From JBEAUL01 sp041161475 (GTDB taxonomy: Bacteria; Pseudomonadota; Gammaproteobacteria; UBA6186; Azoamicaceae), in NCBI GenBank assembly GCA_041161475.1, contig JBEAUL010000001.1, positions 1-20,245 of the forward strand: 20,245 nucleotides of DNA, in the 5' to 3' direction. Shown here piece after piece: positions 14,470 through 20,245 of the stretch. The position numbers and the translations under genes were made by a program. The notes below the pieces were generated by a model. That model saw nothing but the letters and a program-made list of their open reading frames with translations. It did not search any database and was not told the origin of the DNA. Positions within the stretch are counted from its first letter, which is position 1, and each line of letters opens with the position of its first letter.

Positions 14470-14736
14470 TTAACCAACTAAGGCCTTGATTTGTGCACTT
14501 AAGCGTTGCTTATGGCGTGCTGCTTTGTTTTTATGGATAAGGCCTTTAGAAGCCAACCGATCTAAGCTGCTGGTAGCCAACTGAAACTCTGCGGATGCCA
14601 AGGCTTTGTTGCTAGATGCAATTGCTTTAATTACACGTTTAACATAGGTTCGCATGGTTGAGCGTTGCGCAGCATTTCTTGCACGGCTTTTTACCGCTTG
14701 ACGTGCTCTTTTTTTAGATTGAGGTGTATTTGCCAC
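14470..14736 (-). CDS. rpsT: 30S ribosomal protein S20
   Basis: 88 residues from the GTG at 14736. S20 is a helical protein that binds 16S rRNA early in 30S assembly. The GTG is chosen because GGAGAG lies seven bases upstream and VANTPQSKKRARQAVKSRARN aligns with the known N-terminus; an in-frame TTG at 14751 lies inside that ribosome site. Use of a non-ATG start is also known for E. coli rpsT. The C-terminus KGLIHKNKAARHKQRLSAQIKAL is the conserved signature. Transcribed alone, with its own promoter and terminator. Confidence 0.96.
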   Translation of the reverse strand: MANTPQSKKRARQAVKSRARNAAQRSTMRTYVKRVIKAIASSNKALASAEFQLATSSLDRLASKGLIHKNKAARHKQRLSAQIKALVG

Positions 14737-14781
14737 CGTTATACTCTCCAATTACCGTAAAATAATACATACAAGGCCTCG

Positions 14782-14809
14782 ATCATACCAAATTGTGGTA
14801 AATTTGCAA
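14782..14809 (-). promoter_or_regulatory. Probable promoter of rpsT
   Basis: On the minus strand TTGCAA (14809-14804) and TATGAT (14787-14782) are 16 bases apart, about 45 bases before the GTG. The -35 box ends right at the ATG of the divergent FimT-like gene, so the two genes' control regions overlap. Confidence 0.5.
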
Positions 14810-14810
14810 G

Positions 14811-15377
14811 ATGTTTATCGCATCTGGCCGTTACCAACGGGGGTCAAGCCTCTTACTCGAATCCTGTATTGTCGTCGCTTGTCTGGGTGCTTTATGTTGT
14901 TGGCTGATGCCAGGACTTTCTTCTATTACCCAGGCACACAGGGCTCAACAATTTATCGAACAACTGGAACAATCCATCCAACTGGGTAAAAATGAGGCTT
15001 TAAGCTTACAACGTCCTATGGTTCTTTGTGGCAGCACCGATGGGCAGACCTGCAGTGCCGATGCAGATAAACCCTTGCAATACTGGTTACTTGCAGAATA
15101 TGACCCCAATAATGCACAAAAAAAGCCATATCAAGTCAAACGCTTATTGCACCTATGGTCTATTCCAAAACAGCACACCCTAAACTTTAAAGCTTTTGGT
15201 CAAACAACCAAAACACCCACACAGATGTTGATCATACAGCCAAATGGGCTAACATATAACAACGGCACCTTCACTTATCGCTATGTTGATGCAGAAAAAT
15301 GGCATGAGACAATGATACGAGTCAATAATGGATTACGCAGCTATCAAGAACAGAACAGCGGCCTGTTAAGGCATTGA
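14811..15377 (+). CDS. FimT/GspH-like minor type IV prepilin, atypical leader
   Basis: 188 residues. The N-terminus MFIASGRYQRGSSLLLES followed by CIVVACLGALCCWLM is a short basic leader plus a hydrophobic helix, as in class III prepilins processed by PilD. If cleaved after Gly11 the Glu falls at position 6 of the mature form, not 5; cleavage after Ser12 would restore Glu5 but with Ser at -1. The segment LEQSIQLGKNEALSLQRPMVLCGSTDGQTC matches the FimT/GspH pattern of a helix with A..R/N.A......V.LC followed by a Cys-containing beta region. Two Cys (LCGSTDGQTC) may pair. No clear ribosome site. It is the first of six pilin-like genes, 8 bases before the next. Confidence 0.75.
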   Translation: MFIASGRYQRGSSLLLESCIVVACLGALCCWLMPGLSSITQAHRAQQFIEQLEQSIQLGKNEALSLQRPMVLCGSTDGQTCSADADKPLQYWLLAEYDPNNAQKKPYQVKRLLHLWSIPKQHTLNFKAFGQTTKTPTQMLIIQPNGLTYNNGTFTYRYVDAEKWHETMIRVNNGLRSYQEQNSGLLRH

Positions 15378-15385
15378 GGGGAGCA

Positions 15386-15982
15386 ATGAACTTACTGTTA
15401 AACAAGACCCAAGATCGAATCCCCCATCGCACACTACCTCGTTTTCTACGAGGCGTAACGCTCCTCGAACTCATGGTGATTATCACCATTGCATCCATTA
15501 TTATGATCAGCAGTGGGTATACTTTTACTTCTTCAAACCAAAACCAATTGGGACAACAGCTGGCAACACAGCTGTCCGCAGCCTTACGTTATGCTCGTAG
15601 CCAAGCCATCTACTTAGGCGCTGGCGTCAGCGTTTGCCCTGCATCCAGTACAGCGCTTAACGCGTGTTCGACCAGTACAACCGCATGGAGCAATGGCTGG
15701 ATTGTCTTTACAGACTACAACAACGACGGCGTGATTAATACAACGGGTGGAACAGATACCATTTTGCAGGTCTTTCCCATGCAAGGAAAAAACAGCAACA
15801 TGACTTCCACAATCAGCGGTGCATTTGCCTCTTACGCAAGTTTTGGCACCAATGGTATTCCTATCGCAAACAAACAAATCAGCGTTAGCATCAAACCCAC
15901 AGGGTGTACAGGTAACTACGGTAGAACCGTTTACCTCACCGCTGCGGGTCGAGTCATCATCGCCAACGCCACTTGTCCTTAA
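15386..15982 (+). CDS. fimT: FimT-type minor type IV pilin
   Basis: 198 residues from the ATG at 15386, which has AGGGGAG just upstream; a TTG at 15374 overlaps the previous stop and is less likely. The leader of 23 residues ends LRG, then VTLLELMVIITIASIIM, a normal prepilin site with Glu5. LGQQLATQLSAALRYARSQAIYLGAGVSVCP is the FimT/GspH signature, followed by WSNGWIVFTDYNNDGVIN, also typical. The end, GRTVYLTAAGRVIIANATCP, has the Gly-Arg strand and terminal Cys seen in FimT proteins; the second Arg of the GRxR DNA-contact motif described for Legionella FimT is Ile here. Minor pilins of this group prime pilus assembly and can take part in DNA uptake. Its stop overlaps the convergent neighbour's stop. 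Confidence 0.88.
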   Translation: MNLLLNKTQDRIPHRTLPRFLRGVTLLELMVIITIASIIMISSGYTFTSSNQNQLGQQLATQLSAALRYARSQAIYLGAGVSVCPASSTALNACSTSTTAWSNGWIVFTDYNNDGVINTTGGTDTILQVFPMQGKNSNMTSTISGAFASYASFGTNGIPIANKQISVSIKPTGCTGNYGRTVYLTAAGRVIIANATCP

Positions 15983-17025
15983 GAGGCTACTGGGCAGTTA
16001 TTGACAGATTGCGTACCGATAATACGATAGCGCATTTGCGAGCTGTTGTTGTTACCAGGGCTTTTACCCGTTGTATTACGATGGATGGCACCAGAACCAC
16101 TACCAAAACTTATCCCAACCGTTTGACCTGGTGTCACAGCGATAGGTGATGGCAATACAAACACCGACATGTTATTACCAGAAGAACATTTGCTGTACCC
16201 TCTATTGCTCATCGGTCCAGAAGACAAGGTACCTGTGTAGACTTGAGATCCATTAACACTGATGGTGATTTGCAAGTTAGTCGATTGAGACCAATTCCCA
16301 ATACCGGCCTCTACCTGCGTGATATTAGCCGACCCAGAAGAAAAGGCCGCATAAGGCCGATTGCTATTGTAGGGGCTTAAGTTACCGCCAGCTGCCGTAA
16401 CGAAGGAAACAGAGTAAGGCGAATAACCATAGCTAGTCGCATCACAAGAGTAATCGTAAAACGTTACCGTGTTGGTGGTAGGCGCCCAAGTCTTGTTGGC
16501 AGTGGCAGAGTACCAGACGATGTTCTTACCTTGTAAACCCGTTTTTGTTGACGTTGTGGCTGCACGAGCAGTAACACGATAAACCGTTAAACCAGAAGAA
16601 GTATCACAGCTGAGCTGTTCTATCACGTAAGAAATGGTGCCCGCAAAACCAGGATAAGTGTAACTGCGAACATTACTTGAATTGCTCCACCAGCTACTGC
16701 TTTGTTTGGCTGCGCCTCCCGACAACACGCCAACCCCGTAAATACCCGTGCTGCATCCCGAACTGGCAGCACAAGTACCCGACGAAGATAGATTGTTAAC
16801 AACAGAGACACCTGCAGCGGCAGCCAATGTAGCGCCTTGAAGGGCCCCTGTCGAGTTGACTTGTGCTGAGACCGTTGACTTGGTATCAAACTTGCTTGAA
16901 GCAAGCTGAGCCATAACAAGCCCTGTTCCCACGACAATAATGGCTGTGGTCGCTAAAAACACCGCACTCCCTTTGTGTTGGCGATTATTCAACCGACGAA
17001 TTTTACGAATATTGGAAGCGCGCAT
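15979..17025 (-). CDS. PilX-like pilus assembly protein, encoded in inverted orientation
   Basis: 348 residues from the ATG at 17025 (AGGAG nine bases upstream; a TTG two codons earlier is closer to that site). A basic leader MRASNIRKIRRLNNRQHKG is followed by SAVFLATTAIIVVGTGLVMAQLAS, a single helix of prepilin type, but position 5 after the Gly is Leu, not Glu, as in PilX/GspK-type subunits. The next part, STGALQGATLAAAAGVSVV, resembles the Ala-rich helix after the PilX membrane segment. The rest is Ser/Thr/Asn/Gly-rich with several Cys and predicted beta structure. No PilX is encoded between pilW and the next pilin, so this protein may fill that role. Its stop shares TTAA with the convergent fimT stop. 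Divergent from pilV. Confidence 0.6.
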   Translation of the reverse strand: MRASNIRKIRRLNNRQHKGSAVFLATTAIIVVGTGLVMAQLASSKFDTKSTVSAQVNSTGALQGATLAAAAGVSVVNNLSSSGTCAASSGCSTGIYGVGVLSGGAAKQSSSWWSNSSNVRSYTYPGFAGTISYVIEQLSCDTSSGLTVYRVTARAATTSTKTGLQGKNIVWYSATANKTWAPTTNTVTFYDYSCDATSYGYSPYSVSFVTAAGGNLSPYNSNRPYAAFSSGSANITQVEAGIGNWSQSTNLQITISVNGSQVYTGTLSSGPMSNRGYSKCSSGNNMSVFVLPSPIAVTPGQTVGISFGSGSGAIHRNTTGKSPGNNNSSQMRYRIIGTQSVNNCPVAS

Positions 17026-17087
17026 GAGCAAGTACTCCTGTTGTTAAAAATCTGAACATACATCGAAAGTAAGCTAACATATAGAAA

Positions 17088-17116
17088 AGTATAGCGTTTT
17101 TTTATTTATTCAACTG
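17088..17116 (-). promoter_or_regulatory. Candidate promoter for the PilX-like gene
   Basis: On the minus strand TATACT (17093-17088) is a good -10 box; the -35 is weak (CAGTTG at 17116-17111, 17 bases away). It sits in the AT-rich divergent gap 17026-17211, which also contains TACAAT (17175-17180) that could serve the plus-strand pilV genes. Nothing else was seen in the gap. Confidence 0.3.
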
Positions 17117-17211
17117 TTTTTCTCTGCTTGCCAGGTCAGGGAAGCTACACTATCTTTTAAAATAGATTTTTAAATACAATCCCCTTAAGCAAAGTGTGTA
17201 GTCAAGCCATC

Positions 17212-17820
17212 ATGCATATACCAATCTTTTTTTTCTCTCGACATATAACATCTCTCAACAACCGTTATAAGGGATTCGGGCTGGTAGAAGTGTTGATCAC
17301 GTTTACCATTATGTCTGTCGCCCTGATTGGCATGACAAGAATGATTCTGATTTCTCAACGTACCACCACGGACAATGGATTAAGAACACAAGCCCTTATC
17401 TTAGCGCAAGACATGGTTGGGCGCATTTTAGCCAATAGCGCAAACTCCCGTGCCTGCACCCTAAGTGATTATCATGTATTAGGCGCAAATGGTGCTTCAC
17501 TGGAAGCAGACAAAACAAAATGTTATGGGCTTAACTGGGGGAAATGTACGCCAATAGAAGTCGCACAACAAGACATCAGAGATTGGAAAAACTTAGTTGC
17601 AGGCACAACAGATGCAACAGGCACCTTTACCATTACACAAGGCTTACCTGGTGGCGTGGGTGTTGTCTGTTGTACAGATAATCTCAACGGTGGTTCAGCT
17701 ACCGATTATTCTTGCCCAAATAGCGTAGGCCCACCTTCTATTGCACAATATGCCGTTAAAGTGCATTGGACTGGCCCAGATGGGGTAAAAAAACGCGTTG
17801 TGTTAGCGGCAATCCCTTAA
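17212..17820 (+). CDS. pilV: PilV-type minor type IV pilin
   Basis: 202 residues from the ATG at 17212; an in-frame GTG at 17194 is possible, and neither has a strong ribosome site. The leader ends RYKG, then FGLVEVLITFTIMSVALIGM, with Glu5, the PilV pattern (GF.L.EVL...). RTQALILAQDMVGRILAN is the conserved helix after the membrane segment (A..LA.DM..RI.AN). The end, QYAVKVHWTGPDGVKKRVVLAAIP, matches the W..P.G....V strand usual at the PilV C-terminus. PilV belongs to the minor-pilin complex that primes pilus assembly. pilW follows after six bases. Confidence 0.88.
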   Translation: MHIPIFFFSRHITSLNNRYKGFGLVEVLITFTIMSVALIGMTRMILISQRTTTDNGLRTQALILAQDMVGRILANSANSRACTLSDYHVLGANGASLEADKTKCYGLNWGKCTPIEVAQQDIRDWKNLVAGTTDATGTFTITQGLPGGVGVVCCTDNLNGGSATDYSCPNSVGPPSIAQYAVKVHWTGPDGVKKRVVLAAIP

Positions 17821-17826
17821 AAAAAT

Positions 17827-19830
17827 ATGAATAGGAATTTAGCCTCTATGAAAATGCTTCGGCAATACATGCAACAAAAAGGGTTTTCCCTTGTCGCTGT
17901 CATGATTAGCGCTGGGATTGGGGTTTTTCTCTTACTCAGCATGAGCCAACTGATTGCCGTATCACGACAAAGCTATAACAGTAATGTAGAGGTTGCCCGC
18001 TTATACGACAATGCGCGCTATGCGATTAACTACCTCACCAATCAAATCAGTCTTGCAGGACAAAATTTTTATTCCTCCAGTGGCACGGGTGGTGTTTGGC
18101 CAAATGCGGGCTCACCTATCCCCGGCAGCTTTCCTTATGCAACCGGAAACTATGGGACATTCGGCATGTATATTCCAGGCTATCAATCGATTGGTTGTCG
18201 AGGCAGTACCGCTTCTTGGGCTTCTCCCTTTTCGAATAGTCCACCGTTCACAACCACCTTCGGTGATTTTACAAGTAGCGGTTCCCAATTTGCTGGCAGG
18301 CCTGATTTTGCGGCCTATAGCAGCAGCTATTTTCCCTCTGTTTATGGGGCTACGCCAGGCATACGTTTTTTCTACATAGCTACAAATAGCTTTGGTTATA
18401 TTGTATATGTACCCCAAGTCGTCGGCGCCTTGGGTATGCAACGAAGTATTTTTATAGCGAATAGCTCATATAACAGAACAGATTGCACAAACGGATATGG
18501 CTATCAACCTTCTGGAACTCAAGCTTCTGCCTGCTGTCGAACCGGCTCTACATCCATAAACTGTAGCAGTCTGCTTGGGGGCACCCAAACCTACAATTGT
18601 GGTGGCTCCGAAGGGAACTTCTCTGGCGATACCGGAAATGGTCTGCATGCCGCCTGGATCTATGAGCGCGTGATTCCCCATATACAACCCCCCAGCGCAA
18701 GCTTTACAGGAACCGCGTCCGGATCTGGTACAACCAACGGATTACAAAACAGCGATACCCTGACCATTGCTTTTTCGAATAAAAGTGGTGCAAGCATGAA
18801 CAATTGTACCAATGGGACCATTCCCTCTGCCACTGGAACCGATTTAGGACAATTGGCTTACAGCACCTTTGCCGTGGGTCTATGGAATAATACGGCTGCC
18901 AGTGACGCAACGTGTAGCCCACTCTCTGATACCTGTTTACCGAATTTACAATGTAAACCACAACTGGCTAATATCTCTGCCACAGGCACCACCTCGGGCA
19001 ATACCTTACCCATTGTCGAGGGCGTTGAATACATGAAAATTTTAATTGGAGAAGATGATTTCGGCGAAAGAGACTTATACGGCTCAAAAGCCACCTCCCC
19101 TTCTCGCTGGACAGATCCGGGCAATTTTTCGATTGACTGGACAAATGTTGTCGCGATTCGAATCGCCTTAGTCATCCGAAGCACAAAACCCATCTTATCC
19201 AAGGCAACGCAACCCACGCTTTTTTTAATGCGAGGCTCTAATGGAAATGCCTTAACCTATACACCCAGCGCTGCGGACAAATACCTTCGAGAAGTATTTG
19301 TGTTTACCATCCCTTTAACCAGTTTTACCCATCGGGATTACGCCAAGCCTACTGACGATGGAGCTGCCCCCAGTGGCAAAATTATCAACGAACCCAATGT
19401 ATATCCTTATCCTGCAGTAAAAAGATATTCCGGGACATATAACGGTAGATCCACCCCTTACAACTATACCAACGGCGTAGACTACGAACGCCATTGTGTG
19501 GGCACCAATACCTACACACCTTATGGTGGCAAAAACACGGGTATAGGCATTAATGCAAACGGATATGTGATTAAAATGGGTGGCATTCGTACCCAATCCA
19601 TCGATGGCAATGCCAATAATGGCTATTCACAACAATTGTTGCAGTCTGGTGATAGGTGCTGTGCGAGAGTTGGCTCACCACCCGATAACAATTACCCTTA
19701 TACGGGAACGGGTGCAGGAACCGATTTCCAATGTCGTCTTTTTCGAAATCTCATCGGTAGCAATGCCTGTGAAACAGACCGGACGTTTACTACCAATGGG
19801 TCTTGTAAATACTTTTGGACGGTGCCTTAG
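17827..19830 (+). CDS. pilW: PilW-like minor pilin, very large, lacking Glu5
   Basis: 667 residues from the ATG at 17827; an ATG at 17848 with AGGA upstream is an equally good start. The leader ends QQKG, then FSLVAVMISAGIGVFLLLSMSQL. Position 5 is Ala where PilW proteins nearly always have Glu. The following segment, ARLYDNARYAINYLTNQISLAGQNFY, is the PilW hallmark (E..R....ARYA...L...IR.AG). DWTNVVAIRIALVIRS and DKYLREVFVFTIPL are the conserved C-terminal PilW strands. PilW proteins are normally about 250-400 residues; the extra length is Gly/Ser/Asn/Thr-rich with many Cys, including CCRTG and GDRCC pairs, both in the middle and after the usual end. Likely a pilus-tip or priming subunit with an added surface region. 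Confidence 0.8.
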   Translation: MNRNLASMKMLRQYMQQKGFSLVAVMISAGIGVFLLLSMSQLIAVSRQSYNSNVEVARLYDNARYAINYLTNQISLAGQNFYSSSGTGGVWPNAGSPIPGSFPYATGNYGTFGMYIPGYQSIGCRGSTASWASPFSNSPPFTTTFGDFTSSGSQFAGRPDFAAYSSSYFPSVYGATPGIRFFYIATNSFGYIVYVPQVVGALGMQRSIFIANSSYNRTDCTNGYGYQPSGTQASACCRTGSTSINCSSLLGGTQTYNCGGSEGNFSGDTGNGLHAAWIYERVIPHIQPPSASFTGTASGSGTTNGLQNSDTLTIAFSNKSGASMNNCTNGTIPSATGTDLGQLAYSTFAVGLWNNTAASDATCSPLSDTCLPNLQCKPQLANISATGTTSGNTLPIVEGVEYMKILIGEDDFGERDLYGSKATSPSRWTDPGNFSIDWTNVVAIRIALVIRSTKPILSKATQPTLFLMRGSNGNALTYTPSAADKYLREVFVFTIPLTSFTHRDYAKPTDDGAAPSGKIINEPNVYPYPAVKRYSGTYNGRSTPYNYTNGVDYERHCVGTNTYTPYGGKNTGIGINANGYVIKMGGIRTQSIDGNANNGYSQQLLQSGDRCCARVGSPPDNNYPYTGTGAGTDFQCRLFRNLIGSNACETDRTFTTNGSCKYFWTVP

Positions 19831-19832
19831 CG

Positions 19833-19862
19833 TTCAGTCATCGAACCAAAATACACTATACT
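19833..19862 (+). promoter_or_regulatory. Candidate promoter for the PilE-like gene
   Basis: TTCAGT (19833-19838) and TATACT (19857-19862) are 18 bases apart in the 74-base gap after pilW. The -10 box lies within a TACAC...GTGTA inverted repeat (19852-19867). A moderate match only. Confidence 0.35.
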
Positions 19863-19904
19863 GTGTAGAACATGCACTGCTTGGCTGAGTTTACGGAGAT
19901 CAGG

Positions 19905-20245
19905 ATGAACAAACGAGAACGCTGTATAAAGGGCGTCACCTTAATTGAGCTACTGGTGGTTATCGGTATTTTGTCTGTGATGGCTGCGATTGCCTTTCCT
20001 GCTTACACAGCCCAAGTGCAAAAAGCCAACCGCATGGATGCAAAACGGATCTTAACTCAGATACAATCCGCCTACGAACGGTATTATGTCGAAAATAATA
20101 ACGTCTATCCAACAGTCAATATTACGGGAGCTTATAGCATTCTAAGCTTGGGAACGCCACCCAGCTCTAATTTTTATACCTTTAGCGCCACCACAACCAC
20201 TTCTGGCTATACTTTATCAGCAACCGCTACTGGAACACAGGCATC
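19905..20245 (+). CDS. pilE: PilE-type type IV pilin, 3' end cut by window edge
   Basis: 113 codons are present; the gene runs off the right edge. GGAG lies six bases before the ATG. The leader is ten residues, ending CIKG, then VTLIELLVVIGILSVMAAIAFPAYTAQVQKANR, a textbook class III prepilin N-terminus with Glu5. The segment RMDAKRILTQIQSAYERYYVENNNVYP is the PilE-family pattern (R..A...L......ER.Y..N..Y). In related bacteria a PilE pilin closes the fimT-pilV-pilW-pilX-pilY1 cluster; here no pilY1 precedes it. It may be a minor pilin rather than the main one. Confidence 0.88.
   Translation, partial: MNKRERCIKGVTLIELLVVIGILSVMAAIAFPAYTAQVQKANRMDAKRILTQIQSAYERYYVENNNVYPTVNITGAYSILSLGTPPSSNFYTFSATTTTSGYTLSATATGTQA

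Noticed and set aside
18112..19217. Several minus-strand open frames within pilW
   Set aside because: pilW is continuous with conserved PilW segments at both ends; these frames have no start signals or family features.

Overview
This window reads as chromosomal DNA of a gammaproteobacterium of moderate GC. The block yebC-ruvC-ruvA...ruvB-tolQ-tolR-tolA-tolB-pal-cpoB, the fmdB-aspS pair, rplU-rpmA-obgE and the type IV minor-pilin cluster all follow gammaproteobacterial order. Protein style (an oversized PilW, a small Cys-containing lipoprotein, alternative GTG starts) would fit a Legionellales-like lineage, but this placement is a guess from reading alone. No rRNA, tRNA, transposase, phage gene or CRISPR array was seen.

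Layout. Positions 1-5165 (minus strand) hold the Tol-Pal envelope system, tolQ-tolR-tolA-tolB-pal-cpoB, tightly packed and followed by the cut-off 5' end of a secreted solute-binding-type protein whose GTG start overlaps the cpoB stop. A probable promoter with a perfect 14-bp palindrome sits before tolQ; the usual ybgC thioesterase gene is absent there. Positions 5253-8744 carry ruvB, ruvA and ruvC (Holliday junction processing), but ruvA and ruvB are split by a 1.2-kb block: a plus-strand flavodoxin-like NAD(P)H-dependent reductase, and a minus-strand exported protein made of seven exact-length 12-residue Gly-Pro repeats. Positions 8783-11687 hold yebC, aspS and the zinc-ribbon fmdB gene, apparently led by one sigma70-type promoter upstream of fmdB.

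Positions 11827-12258 encode a small lipoprotein of unknown function, divergent from the ribosomal operon rplU-rpmA-obgE (12397-14126), which has a near-consensus promoter. Between obgE and rpsT (14127-14469) lies what looks like a small Cys-rich gene broken by a one-base shift in an A5 tract, followed by the rpsT terminator. rpsT is on the minus strand with its own promoter.

Positions 14811-20245 are a type IV pilus minor-pilin locus: two FimT/GspH-like prepilins, a PilX-like protein encoded in inverted orientation, PilV, a very large PilW and the start of a PilE-like pilin. Several of these have unusual class III leader sites: PilW and the PilX-like protein lack Glu5, and the first FimT-like protein has its Glu shifted by one. 

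The most unusual objects are the 12-residue Gly-Pro repeat protein, the frameshifted Cys-rich small gene and the pilin set with missing Glu5 and one inverted member. I did not find a clearly new multi-gene system.
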